A stretch of DNA of 64,000 nucleotides, from contig NZ_QNRJ01000004.1 of the NCBI RefSeq assembly GCF_003315075.1, forward strand, positions 244,487-308,486. Reading direction: 5' to 3'. The stretch comes from Rossellomorea aquimaris. GTDB taxonomy: Bacteria; Bacillota; Bacilli; Bacillales; Bacillaceae_B. The notes under the pieces were generated by a model that saw only the letters and a list, made by a program, of their open reading frames with translations, did not search any database and was not told the origin of the DNA. This document shows positions 1-9,176 of this stretch, piece after piece. A program made the position numbers and the translations under genes. Numbering within the stretch: the first letter of the stretch is position 1; the number at the start of each line of letters is the position of its first letter.

Positions 1-1198
1 TCAAAATAGGAACGGCTTGAATATGGTCATGCGTCTGAAGAAGCGATTCCAGTGTCTCTTTCCTGCCTTCAACAAATACGTACAAGTAATCGTCCAGCTG
101 AATACGATCCTTTAGAATGAACGATGGAAGCCAGTTTTGATACTCATCCGTTTCACGGATTCTTAAGACCCATTGGTGGCTGCTCTCTTCAACAACCTCT
201 TCCGCATTCACGGTACTTACGGCAGAGTCGGTATACTTCCTCTCTATCAACGACAGGAAATCCTCTACCATGGCGCTGCCTGTAGGCAATTTTCCGGCTC
301 CCGGACCAAGCAGGGTAATCCTTCCTACAAGACTGCCCTTAAGGGATATGGCATTTTCCACATCCTCCACACTGTAAAAAGGATGGGTGTCATGGACAAG
401 GATGGGCTCTACTGCACCTTGGATATGGTCGACTGAATCCCGCCGGAGAGAACCTACGTGCTTAAACCGTAATCGAAAGGATTCCGCTGCCTGGAGCCAC
501 TCTGCAGTCAGGTCGGATATCCCCTTACGTCGGATATTCTTCCAATCGGGCTGTCTGCCAAAGGCTGTTTGACTTAAAATAAGCAATTTATAGAACGCAT
601 CATAGCCTTCGATGTCATTAGTCGGATCGGCTTCAGCGTATCCTTTCTCCTGAGAAATCTTTAAGGCTGTATCAAAGGCAAGGCCTCTTTTTCTCATTTG
701 AGATAAGATGAAGTTGGACGTCCCATTCAGAATCCCTTGAATTTGTCTGATCTCATTCACCTTCAGAAGCTGCCTGATACTGCCGATCACAGGGATTCCC
801 CCGGCTGTCGTCGCTTCAAATCCGACCGATATCCCCTTCCTTTTCGCCTTCTCCAATAGCTCAGGACCATATTTGGCAAACATCGCTTTATTGGCCGTGA
901 CGATATGAACCCCCTTCTCAATGGCTTCGGTTAAATACGTATAGCTCGGCTCTTCCCCCACGATCGCTTCAAAGATCACGTCGAGGTCCGGGATATCCAG
1001 GATGTCTTGGAAATCCGTTGTGACGTTGATGGATGTTCCAATGCTTCGCTCCTTTGTGGGATCTTTAATAAGGACCGCCCTAACCTTCACCTCTTTACCC
1101 AGGACTTCCTTCAATCTGTCCTGATGAGTATCGATTGCTTCACAGACCCCTTGCCCTACCGTTCCGAACCCCAGAAGTGCCACATTAATCGTTGACAT
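1..1198 (-). CDS. hom: homoserine dehydrogenase, C-terminus cut by window edge
   Basis: Reduces aspartate semialdehyde to homoserine with NAD(P)H, the branch point to threonine and methionine. The reading frame is open from the ATG to the window edge (about 399 residues; family usually about 430, so the end of the C-terminal ACT region is missing). Visible: Rossmann motif GFGTVGQG at residues 10-17, the NKAMFAKYG segment with the conserved Lys near residue 105, TTAGGIP, and the family signature AEADPTNDIEGYDAFYK. AAAGGAGG lies 7 nt before this ATG; another ATG sits one codon upstream. Expression is probably controlled by the SAM riboswitch upstream. thrC and thrB would be expected beyond the edge. 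Confidence 0.95.
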   Translation of the reverse strand, partial: MSTINVALLGFGTVGQGVCEAIDTHQDRLKEVLGKEVKVRAVLIKDPTKERSIGTSINVTTDFQDILDIPDLDVIFEAIVGEEPSYTYLTEAIEKGVHIVTANKAMFAKYGPELLEKAKRKGISVGFEATTAGGIPVIGSIRQLLKVNEIRQIQGILNGTSNFILSQMRKRGLAFDTALKISQEKGYAEADPTNDIEGYDAFYKLLILSQTAFGRQPDWKNIRRKGISDLTAEWLQAAESFRLRFKHVGSLRRDSVDHIQGAVEPILVHDTHPFYSVEDVENAISLKGSLVGRITLLGPGAGKLPTGSAMVEDFLSLIERKYTDSAVSTVNAEEVVEESSHQWVLRIRETDEYQNWLPSFILKDRIQLDDYLYVFVEGRKETLESLLQTHDHIQAVPIL

Positions 1199-1297
1199 CA
1201 TTCAGCCTCCTTTTATCGACTTTTCACTTTATGCGTAATTCATTCCAGTTGAAGATCCACTTGAGGGATATGAGCGGAAAAGAAAAAGGTATACAGA

Positions 1298-1453
1298 AAA
1301 GCCCTCTTCTTTTAAGAAGAGGGCTAAATGAGCATGCTCCTCCCCTTATCTTCCAGATTCGTTTGGAATCTGTAGGAATTGGCACCTTTACAGTCTGATC
1401 CTGCAGGTTGCCGGGCTTCATCGGGCCTATCCCTCCGCCGCTCTTGATAAGAG
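1298..1453 (-). promoter_or_regulatory. SAM-I (S-box) riboswitch with terminator, upstream of hom
   Basis: Read on the minus strand, 1453 to about 1341 has the S-box aptamer: a P1 arm CTCTTATC that can pair with GATAAG near 1345, the GCGGAGGGA block, GATGAAGCCCGGCAACC, AAGGTGCCAATTCCT, and a P4 hairpin. It is followed by an 11-12 bp hairpin (GCCCTCTTCTT/AAGAAGAGGGC, 1299-1327) and TTTTCT, a typical intrinsic terminator. Known logic: SAM binding favours the terminator. Here it would lower hom expression when methionine/SAM is plentiful. Confidence 0.95.
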
Positions 1454-1713
1454 ATATAATGTTTCGTTTTGGTATTACTTTCTATTTGAGTATGAATTGG
1501 ATTATAAAGGGGATTCATTCCCTCGTCAATACTATTTTTAGTATTTTCCAAAAATTCTTTCTAATGTTACTGACCCCATCATTTCCTATCGGTTTACTTA
1601 AATTTGAACCCGGTCTGGGAGTTTATCAATCTAATTTGCAAAGAGACGTTTTAACCTTTTCTGGCAGGGAAAACTATTCCATATCCCTTTAGTTGAAAGG
1701 AACCGGATCAATT

Positions 1714-3099
1714 ATGCTGAAAAAAATGCTCCCCTTATCCATTAAAAAGTATATGCTTATGTCCAAACGGCAGAGAATGCGTGAGATTCGGCTGACCATT
1801 TGGTACATGCCGTTCTTTTATATTTGTTTTTCCATACTGCTTGTAGCACTCACCCTCTACTTAGATCTGTATGCTGACATCTCTCAATATACCTTTAACT
1901 TCTTAAGTATGGATGCATCTGTTACTCGCATGCTTGTCAGTACACTTATCGGAGCCATCCTGACGCTCAGTGCTTTCACCTTGAATTCACTGCTTGTTGT
2001 GCTCACGATGTTCAGTGGTCAATTTTCACCCAGGATGCTCCTGGATTTCATTTCGGACAAACAAACACAGCACGCCCTCGGGATTTTCAATGGCAGCTTT
2101 GTATATGTACTGCTCCTCTTTCTTTTTATCGGAAATTCAAAGGAAGAACTGTTTGTGGCTGCCCCGATCATGACAATCGGACTCGCTTTCCTTACTTCTG
2201 TCACCTTTATCTTCTTCATTAACCATGCGTCTACTTGGATGCAGGTACACAATATTACGTACAATATGAAGCAGGTTTCTGAAGTGATGATCAATCAAAC
2301 GCTGAAACATGACTTAGAAGCCCATCGAACCAGCAATACCGGCGATATGATGGAGCATCATAAGGAGAATATCATTCATGTGAAGTCAAGAGAGTCGGGA
2401 TATATACAGCTGATCGATTTTCATGGAATGATCGAATCGGCAAAAGATGATCAGCTTGTCATCCAGCTCCACTATAAAGTCGGAGATTATGTTTTGGCCG
2501 GGAATGAATTGGTGAGCATATGGGGACCGAATACCGAGGATATTTCTCCTGATCACTATCTCAACTTTATCGAAATGGGCCATAAGGAAACGGAAATTCA
2601 AGACCTGCAGATGGGGATTCATAAGCTTGCTGAAGTTGCGATCAAATCCCTTGGGAATGATGATCCCAAAACAGCCTCCAATACGATTGATCAATTGGCC
2701 GATCTGATGATCACAGTTGAAGAACACCTTTCCTTCACCCCGTATTTAATCGACCGGGAAGGAAGCATTCGGATCATTCTCCAGACAGAAGCCTTTCATT
2801 ATTATCTCTATCGTGGATTTGGCTATATCAGGCATTATGCCAAAGACAATCATCTCATCATCACTGATATCGTACGGGCACTCGCTCTTATTGCAGAGTC
2901 CATTGATCCATCTAAGCACAAAGCCCTTTGGGAATTTGCCTGTAATACCATTGATCATATTGAGAAAGAAGTGATTTACGAATTGGACAAAACCTTTCTT
3001 CTGCAGGAGGTTCACAAACTGGCACGGCTCACCCAGGAGCTTGACGAATATAAAAAAATCGAAAGGAAATTCTATCCTTCGGCAAATGAAAATGTATAA
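1714..3099 (+). CDS. DUF2254 family predicted membrane protein
   Basis: A 461-residue protein with about four hydrophobic segments in the first 175 residues and a long soluble C-terminal part. The RMLVSTLIGAILTLSAFTLN and MFSGQFSPRML region resembles the DUF2254 family, whose function is unknown to me. The frame is open from a TTG at 1693, but GAAAGGA overlaps that codon and is spaced correctly for the ATG at 1714, so that start is chosen. Monocistronic: a bidirectional terminator follows at once. Family assignment is by recalled sequence pattern. Confidence 0.8.
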   Translation: MLKKMLPLSIKKYMLMSKRQRMREIRLTIWYMPFFYICFSILLVALTLYLDLYADISQYTFNFLSMDASVTRMLVSTLIGAILTLSAFTLNSLLVVLTMFSGQFSPRMLLDFISDKQTQHALGIFNGSFVYVLLLFLFIGNSKEELFVAAPIMTIGLAFLTSVTFIFFINHASTWMQVHNITYNMKQVSEVMINQTLKHDLEAHRTSNTGDMMEHHKENIIHVKSRESGYIQLIDFHGMIESAKDDQLVIQLHYKVGDYVLAGNELVSIWGPNTEDISPDHYLNFIEMGHKETEIQDLQMGIHKLAEVAIKSLGNDDPKTASNTIDQLADLMITVEEHLSFTPYLIDREGSIRIILQTEAFHYYLYRGFGYIRHYAKDNHLIITDIVRALALIAESIDPSKHKALWEFACNTIDHIEKEVIYELDKTFLLQEVHKLARLTQELDEYKKIERKFYPSANENV

Positions 3100-3136
3100 A
3101 AAAGCTTCATTCCTTTCAGAAGGAATGAAGCTTTTT
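3098..3136. terminator. bidirectional terminator between DUF2254 gene and aspartase
   Basis: AAAGCTTCATTCCTT, a 4-nt loop and the exact complement, with A and T runs on the two sides. It can serve the plus-strand DUF2254 gene and the minus-strand aspartase. Confidence 0.9.
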
Positions 3137-3178
3137 GTCTGGCTGGATTTTCATTTGAAATACTATTGTTTTTAAACA

Positions 3179-4609
3179 TTATGAGCGATCAAAAAGCGCA
3201 CTACCTGCAATCCCGGGATTGGTCATTTCATAAGGATTCAAGATCAAATCAAGCTCTTCTTCCGTCAGAACATCATATTCCAGACAAAGCTCTCTCACAG
3301 ACTTCCCTTTTAGAATAGCTTCCCTGGCAATACGCGATACGACTTCATATCCTAAGTGTGGATTGACTGCGGTGATGATCCCTACGCTATTTTCCACATA
3401 TTCCTTCATACGTGTTTCATTTGCTTCGATTCCAACAAGACAGTTGTCTGTAAAGCTTCTGAACGCATTGTTCATGATGCTGATGGATTGAAGGAGATTA
3501 AAAACGAGTACCGGTTCCATCACGTTCAGTTCAAGCTGTCCGGCTTCTGATGCCAGGGAGATGGTCTGATCATTTCCCATGACCTGAAAGGCAACTTGAT
3601 TGATCAGCTCCGGCATGACGGGATTCACTTTACCAGGCATGATGGAAGAACCGGGCTGTCTCGATGGCAGTGAGATTTCACCAAGTCCTGCCCGTGGTCC
3701 TGAAGCCATCAATCGCAGGTCATTGGCAATCTTGGACATATTGATCATACATACCTTCAAGGCACCAGAAACTTCTGTATAAGCGTCGGTATTTTGCGTG
3801 GCATCGACGAGATGCAGAGCACCTGTTAAAGGCAATCCGCTTATATCAGCCAGATGCTTCACTACATTCTCCATATAAACAGGATCAGCGTTCAATCCGG
3901 TCCCTACTGCGGTCGCTCCCATATTCACTTCATATAGGTGCTCCCTGGTTCGTCCGATCCGTTTAATATCGCGCTCCACTACCCTGCTGTACGCCTCAAA
4001 CTCCTGACCAAGTCGAATCGGTACAGCATCCTGCAGGTGGGTACGGCCCATTTTAATGACAGGATCAAACTCCTGGGCTTTCTTTTTGAAAGCATTCAGC
4101 ATATCTTCCATCGTGACCAGAAGCTTTTCCAATAATTTAAGAGTGGAAATATGGATGACCGTCGGGAATACGTCATTGGTTGATTGAGACATATTCACAT
4201 GACTATTAGGGCTTACTTTCCCATATTCCCCTTTACGATGGGACATGAGCTCAAGGGCACGATTGGCAATGACTTCATTGGCATTCATATTAATGGAAGT
4301 GCCTGCCCCTCCCTGTATGGGATCCACGATAAAGAATTCATGAAGCTTTCCTGCCAATATTTCATCAGATGCTTGCACGATGGCTTGACCGATCCCGTCA
4401 TATAGACGTGTGGTCTGCATATTGGCAAGAGCCGCCGCTTTCTTAACCGTCGCTAAGGCATCGATCATCTCTTTATGGATTTTGTACCCCGTAACAGGAA
4501 AGTTTTCCACTGCCCGTAAGGTTTGAATTCCATAGTACACATCTTCAGGTACTTCTTTTTCTCCAAGAAAATCTTTTTCTATTCTAAATCCACTAGTGAC
4601 ATTTATCAT
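3179..4609 (-). CDS. ansB: aspartate ammonia-lyase (aspartase)
   Basis: Deaminates L-aspartate to fumarate and ammonia in the cytoplasm, feeding the TCA cycle. The 476 residues match the aspartase/fumarase superfamily length. The signature loop GSSIMPGKVNPVMPE near residue 320 carries the catalytic Ser, and GRTHLQDAVP near 190 and the N-terminal GEKEVPEDVYYGIQT block are present. The last supports aspartase over fumarase. RBS GAGGAG precedes the ATG. No asparaginase gene is adjacent, unlike the ansAB operon of B. subtilis. Confidence 0.93.
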   Translation of the reverse strand: MINVTSGFRIEKDFLGEKEVPEDVYYGIQTLRAVENFPVTGYKIHKEMIDALATVKKAAALANMQTTRLYDGIGQAIVQASDEILAGKLHEFFIVDPIQGGAGTSINMNANEVIANRALELMSHRKGEYGKVSPNSHVNMSQSTNDVFPTVIHISTLKLLEKLLVTMEDMLNAFKKKAQEFDPVIKMGRTHLQDAVPIRLGQEFEAYSRVVERDIKRIGRTREHLYEVNMGATAVGTGLNADPVYMENVVKHLADISGLPLTGALHLVDATQNTDAYTEVSGALKVCMINMSKIANDLRLMASGPRAGLGEISLPSRQPGSSIMPGKVNPVMPELINQVAFQVMGNDQTISLASEAGQLELNVMEPVLVFNLLQSISIMNNAFRSFTDNCLVGIEANETRMKEYVENSVGIITAVNPHLGYEVVSRIAREAILKGKSVRELCLEYDVLTEEELDLILNPYEMTNPGIAGSALFDRS

Positions 4610-4755
4610 TTTTTTCTCCTCATTTTCGAATTACAGTTACTCTAATTGATGATTCTATCAATTCCTCGGACAGTAGGCAATATGTTTAATTGCACCTCCA
4701 AATTTTACATTGTTTATACATAAATATAAAGCCCGCATGGTATCGGCAGGCTCTA

Positions 4756-5385
4756 TTATTTCTGATTGACCTGCTCCCGCAACACTTCCAGCTCATGAAC
4801 AAGCTTCATGACAAGCTCATCACTTTGTCTTAGCTGTTCATTCAATAAGCGAATGGTTTCTTCTTCCCATTGAAACGGGTTGCCGTGATCAGGAGTATAA
4901 TGTAAGTCCCTGTAGACGTCTCCTTTTTCATCCTCCGTTTCACGGAAATAGACCGCTACTTCACAGCCTGAGTCCCCAACTGCTATTCTCTTTCGTAAAA
5001 CCACTTTCGAGTAACCGAATTGACGGGATGCAATTCCACCGAATACGCTTGATGTCATATTGCACAAATGAGGCGCGTCCTGAACGGCCTCTCCAAATGG
5101 GCAAGCCGTAGCCTTCACCACGACATGATCAGGATAGACTTCAGATATATAAAAATGCCCACCGATTGAATTTTTCAAATCGACAATGACCTCCGCATAT
5201 CTGTCCACCGTCCATTCCTCATCCTTCTTCCCATATATTCCTTCTATCCATTCCCCTGTCCGAAGACCGATTTGACGAATGTATTCATCGGCTGTTTTAC
5301 CTACCGTTTTCTGATGTATATACGCATATTGAGTGATGAGTTTACTTAAGAAAATCGTGCCGGTTAGTGATGTCTTAGTTTCCAC
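4756..5385 (-). CDS. methanogen output domain 1-like protein
   Basis: A 209-residue soluble protein starting at GTG after AAGGAGTG. It resembles small proteins annotated with 'methanogen output domain 1': about 60 helical residues, then a mixed region with a CPFGEAVQDAPHLCNM segment, two Cys that could bind a ligand or metal, and another Cys in VGDSGCEVAVYF. A helical C-terminal tail ends it. Function unknown, possibly sensory. It is a single gene with no obvious partner. The family name is from memory, so moderate confidence. Confidence 0.6.
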   Translation of the reverse strand: METKTSLTGTIFLSKLITQYAYIHQKTVGKTADEYIRQIGLRTGEWIEGIYGKKDEEWTVDRYAEVIVDLKNSIGGHFYISEVYPDHVVVKATACPFGEAVQDAPHLCNMTSSVFGGIASRQFGYSKVVLRKRIAVGDSGCEVAVYFRETEDEKGDVYRDLHYTPDHGNPFQWEEETIRLLNEQLRQSDELVMKLVHELEVLREQVNQK

Positions 5386-5760
5386 CTTATCACTCCTTCA
5401 TTTTTTTCAGGAACTCCACTTATTAGGAAACGCTTACATTCTTCTTAAACTTTATGAGGGGCTTCCACAAAATTCTGTAAAGACAGATGAATAGCCATTT
5501 CTTTCTTCAGTATAACACCTATTCAACACAAGCTGCTTTTTTATTGAGATTTAGTTAGATATATGGTTGGAAAAACCAAATTTTACATAGGTCTAATTTC
5601 TCATTTGTTCCAAATAAAATGTGGGGATGATTTAATGGGTAGGAGACTGGCACATTTTTATATAGATGTATTTTTTGATTATTCATATTTTTTTACCAAT
5701 AAGAACAAGATGATGCTACAATAAAAAATGTAGTCATTATAATCAATAGGAGTGATAGAC
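5386..5760. other. intergenic region, divergent promoters
   Basis: AT-rich spacer between two divergently transcribed genes. No RNA gene, repeat or clear operator seen; only RBS AATAGGAGTG just before the plus-strand gene. Confidence 0.6.
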
Positions 5761-6186
5761 ATGTCAGTCAATGTTTACCTTAATTTTAATGGGAATTGTC
5801 GAGAAGCCGTTGAGTATTATGCAGAAGTATTCGGTACAGAGCCACCACAGATCATGACATTTGCAGAGGCACCTCCCCACCCGGATTATCCCCTTCCTGA
5901 AGAAGCCAAGAACCTGGTGTTACATACAAGACTGACAATCGATGGCAGCAGCGTCATGTTTTCCGACGTGTTTCCTGATATGCCTTTTGTACAAGGAAAC
6001 AATATCACACTGGCCCTGGTAAGCAAGGATACTGAAGAGTTGACGACCCGTTTCCACAAACTGAAAGAAGGCGGTAAGGTGGATATGGAGCTTCAGGAAA
6101 CATTCTGGAGTAAGCTGTATGGTCAGGTGACCGATAAGTTCGGTATTCAGTGGCAGTTTAACTATGAGGATGAAAAAGCCTATTAG
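5761..6186 (+). CDS. VOC (glyoxalase/bleomycin-resistance) family protein, PhnB-like
   Basis: A 141-residue protein with the PhnB-type VOC pattern: opening NVYLNFNGNCREAVEYYAEVFG, then a strand with FADVFP-like MFSDVFPDMPF, and FWSKLYGQVTDKFGIQWQFN at the end. Family members are small beta-alpha-beta-beta-beta fold proteins of often unknown substrate. A GTG at 5752 is in frame, but RBS AATAGGAGTG overlaps it and fits the ATG at 5761. Monocistronic with its own terminator. Confidence 0.85.
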   Translation: MSVNVYLNFNGNCREAVEYYAEVFGTEPPQIMTFAEAPPHPDYPLPEEAKNLVLHTRLTIDGSSVMFSDVFPDMPFVQGNNITLALVSKDTEELTTRFHKLKEGGKVDMELQETFWSKLYGQVTDKFGIQWQFNYEDEKAY

Positions 6187-6196
6187 ATAAAACGTT

Positions 6197-6233
6197 AAAA
6201 AGAGGTCGTTGAATACTTTCAACGACCTCTTTT
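6197..6233. terminator. bidirectional terminator between VOC gene and qoxD
   Basis: AAAAGAGGTCGTTGAA with its complement TTCAACGACCTCTTTT around a 4-nt loop; A and T tracts on both sides allow use by both converging genes. Confidence 0.9.
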
Positions 6234-6258
6234 GATAGATTAATTCGATTATATTCCA

Positions 6259-6558
6259 TTAATGCATACTATTCATTACCCAAATCGATCCAAGTACGAT
6301 CACAAGGGCAATGAATGCAGCTGACATCATTTTCCCTACCTGCCATCTGCCTTCTCCTTCTCTTACGTGCATGAACATAAACAGCTGGATTGCCGCCTGG
6401 ATAAAGGCAAGAACAAATACAAGAGCCACCATCACATTGTACTCAAGTCCTGCATAAAGCCCGAACCAAACGGCTAAGAATGTCAATGCAATCGATAAGA
6501 CAAAACCAATGATCTGTGTCCAAGGAATACGACTATGATTCGCTGTATTGTGCTCCAT
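6259..6558 (-). CDS. qoxD: cytochrome aa3 quinol oxidase subunit IV
   Basis: Small accessory subunit of the terminal quinol oxidase in the membrane. About 99 residues with three membrane segments and the family pattern HSRIPWTQIIGFVLSIALT ... FIQAAIQLFMFMHV ... VLGSIWVMN. The frame is open further upstream, but the ATG at 6558 overlaps the qoxC stop by one base (TAATG), an arrangement typical of coupled translation. It is the last gene of the operon. Confidence 0.93.
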   Translation of the reverse strand: MEHNTANHSRIPWTQIIGFVLSIALTFLAVWFGLYAGLEYNVMVALVFVLAFIQAAIQLFMFMHVREGEGRWQVGKMMSAAFIALVIVLGSIWVMNSMH

Positions 6559-7169
6559 TATCCCACCATCCCTAGTAAGTACACGCTTGTAAACACGAAG
6601 ATCCATACAAAGTCCAAGAAGTGCCAATACAAGCTGGATACAAATAGTTTTTTAGCGGTATCTGGATTTAATCCTTGTCTTTTCACCTGGAACATTACAA
6701 GTATTATCCATAAAATACCTATTGTTACGTGGAGACCATGCGTCCCGGTCAATAGATAGAAAGAAGACCAGTATGCATTGGTTCCCATAGCGGCTCCCTC
6801 ATTAATCAGGTGAAGGAATTCCGTGATTTCCATGTAAAGGAATCCTGCGCCAAAGAGCAGGGTAATAGTCAGCCAGAACATCATTCCCTTGACATTTCTT
6901 CTCCTTAATTCATTTATTGATAACCCAGACGTAAAACTACTAGTTAATAAAAGTATTGTCATGATGATCGTATTCTTCACATCGAACACTTCGGATGGAA
7001 GCGGACCTCCAACCGTGCCGCTTTTAAGAACGAAGAATGCCGCAAAAATAGTGGCAAATAGAGCTACTTCGGCACCAAGGAAAACCCAGAATCCGAATAT
7101 ATTCAGTTTACCGGTCTCCGATTGATACTCAAGTGGCGTATTGGGATCTACATTCGTACTATGTGCCAT
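6558..7169 (-). CDS. qoxC: cytochrome aa3 quinol oxidase subunit III
   Basis: A 203-residue, five-helix subunit III of the haem-copper quinol oxidase. Visible: FGFWVFLGAEVALFATIFAAF, TGTHGLHVTIGILW and LYWHFLDFVWIFVFTSVYLLG, all usual for subunit III. GTG at 7175 overlaps the qoxB stop, but GGGAGG lies 7 nt before the ATG at 7169, so that is taken as the start. Co-transcribed with qoxABD. Confidence 0.94.
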   Translation of the reverse strand: MAHSTNVDPNTPLEYQSETGKLNIFGFWVFLGAEVALFATIFAAFFVLKSGTVGGPLPSEVFDVKNTIIMTILLLTSSFTSGLSINELRRRNVKGMMFWLTITLLFGAGFLYMEITEFLHLINEGAAMGTNAYWSSFYLLTGTHGLHVTIGILWIILVMFQVKRQGLNPDTAKKLFVSSLYWHFLDFVWIFVFTSVYLLGMVG

Positions 7170-7171
7170 AT

Positions 7172-9136
7172 TCACGCCTCCCTCTTATACGGATTTTCAG
7201 TTTTTTCTATTTCTTCCACACTTACATAGTAACCTTCATCCTGTTTGTGTGAAAATAGCGAGCGGTATGCCATGCATCCGAAGATCCCGATAAGGGCAAG
7301 AATCGCCATCCACCACAGTTCAAACACCAAGCCGAATCCTCCAACGAAGAATAACCCGGACATGATGAACGGTGTCCCTGTATTGCTCGGCATATGAATC
7401 GGTTTGTACTTCACCTTTTCAGGCTTACCGGATTCTCTTTTTTCTTGTTTCATATAGTAGAATGCATCCTCACTCTTCACTTCAGGTACATGAGCAAAGT
7501 TATAATGAGGTGGAATGGCAGAGCTGGTCGCCCACTCAAGTGTCCGTCCATCCCAAGTGTCCCCGGATAGTTCCCGTTTCGCAAAACGGTAGCTGTAGTA
7601 AACGTTATAGACGATGATCATGAATCCAACACCCATCCCGAATGCCCCAACAGAAGAGATGACGTTCAATGCCATCCAGCCATCTTCCGGCCCGTAAGTG
7701 TACACACGTCTTGGCATTCCGGAAAACCCTAAGACGAATTGGGGTAAGAAACAAACATTGAAACCGATAGAGAAGAACCAGAAAGCCCATTTCCCTATGC
7801 GTTCATTCATCTTATGTCCAAACATTTTTGGATACCAGTACACGAGTCCTGCGAAGCAGGCAAATACCACACCGGCAATCAGCGTGTAGTGGAAGTGAGC
7901 AACCAGGAAGTAGTTATTGTGATACTGGAAGTCTGCTGCAGCCATCCCGAGCATGACGCCTGTCACTCCACCGATCAGGAATGTCGGAATGAACGCGACC
8001 GACCACATCATGGCGACGGTAAATTCAATCCTTCCCTTATAAAGGGTACCCAACCAGTTAAATATTTTAATCCCGGTTGGTATGGCAATCGCCATCGTGG
8101 AAATTGAGAATACACTGTTCACCGCAGCACTTCCTCCCATTGTGAAGAAATGGTGAACCCACACAACGAAGCTTAACCCTGAGATGGCAACAAGTGAAAT
8201 GATCATCGATTTATAACCAAATAATGTTTTTCTTGCAAAGGTGGCAATGATCTCTGAGAAAATACCGAAAGCAGGCAAAATAACGATATATACTTCCGGG
8301 TGTCCCCACATCCAGAATAAATTCGACCAAAGCATTGGACTCCCACCATTTGTCAGCGTAAAGAAATGCGTACTGAATAATCGGTCAAACGTCATCATTG
8401 CCAATGTCACCGTTAAGATCGGGAAAGCAAATACGATGATAAATGATGTGATTAATGTCGTCCACGTGAACATCGGCATACGAAGAAGCGTCATGCCTGG
8501 TGCACGCATCTTAATAATCGTGACCACAAAGTTGATCCCCGTTAATAACGTACCAATTCCGGAAATCTGCAGACCAAGGAGGTAATAATTGATTCCAGGT
8601 CCGGGACTCCCTTCAATCGCCAATGGTGCGTAGTTCGTCCAACCTGCATCCGGTGATCCACCGAATACGAAAGACATATTGAAAAGGATCGCCCCAAACA
8701 TGAATGACCAGAAACTTAAGTTATTCAGGAATGGGAAAGCGACGTCCCTTGCACCGATTTGGAGAGGAACTACGACGTTCATCAGTCCAAGTAAGAATGG
8801 CATGGCCATGAATAAAATCATGATCGTACCATGAGTCGTAAAGATTTCATTGTATTGTTGAGAAGATAGAAATTCATTATTAGGTACCGTTAATTGCGCC
8901 CTCATTAAAAGGGCATCGACTCCTCCGCGGAAGAGCATGATCAATGCCGCAATGATATACATGATTCCGATTTTTTTATGATCAACACTCGTAATCCAGT
9001 CATTCCACAGCCATTTCCATTTTTTAAAGTACGTAAGAGTTGCGACGATCCCAATCACGGTAAAAACGATGGAAATGTTGGCTCCAATAATCAACGGTTC
9101 ATTGAAGATTAAATTATCTTTAATAAAATCAAACAT
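7172..9136 (-). CDS. qoxB: cytochrome aa3 quinol oxidase subunit I
   Basis: Catalytic subunit that reduces O2 to water with electrons from menaquinol and pumps protons. The 654 residues (B. subtilis QoxB about 649) include [15 protein letters not shown] with the CuB His and cross-linked Tyr near 284, [10 protein letters not shown] with two CuB His, and [11 protein letters not shown] with the haem a and a3 ligands. The N-terminal [15 protein letters not shown] carries the other haem a His. RBS AAGGAGG precedes the ATG. Second gene of qoxABCD. Confidence 0.97.
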   Translation of the reverse strand: MFDFIKDNLIFNEPLIIGANISIVFTVIGIVATLTYFKKWKWLWNDWITSVDHKKIGIMYIIAALIMLFRGGVDALLMRAQLTVPNNEFLSSQQYNEIFTTHGTIMILFMAMPFLLGLMNVVVPLQIGARDVAFPFLNNLSFWSFMFGAILFNMSFVFGGSPDAGWTNYAPLAIEGSPGPGINYYLLGLQISGIGTLLTGINFVVTIIKMRAPGMTLLRMPMFTWTTLITSFIIVFAFPILTVTLAMMTFDRLFSTHFFTLTNGGSPMLWSNLFWMWGHPEVYIVILPAFGIFSEIIATFARKTLFGYKSMIISLVAISGLSFVVWVHHFFTMGGSAAVNSVFSISTMAIAIPTGIKIFNWLGTLYKGRIEFTVAMMWSVAFIPTFLIGGVTGVMLGMAAADFQYHNNYFLVAHFHYTLIAGVVFACFAGLVYWYPKMFGHKMNERIGKWAFWFFSIGFNVCFLPQFVLGFSGMPRRVYTYGPEDGWMALNVISSVGAFGMGVGFMIIVYNVYYSYRFAKRELSGDTWDGRTLEWATSSAIPPHYNFAHVPEVKSEDAFYYMKQEKRESGKPEKVKYKPIHMPSNTGTPFIMSGLFFVGGFGLVFELWWMAILALIGIFGCMAYRSLFSHKQDEGYYVSVEEIEKTENPYKREA

Positions 9137-9176
9137 CTAGAAGCCTCCTTTCTTATTGCTCAAGACATTAGTTATT

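Noticed and set aside
173..1195. Several plus-strand ORFs across the first kilobase
   Set aside because: They are antisense to homoserine dehydrogenase, lack RBS and family similarity.
1224..1692. Short ORFs in both directions between hom and the DUF2254 gene
   Set aside because: They cross the SAM riboswitch and terminator; no similarity or RBS.
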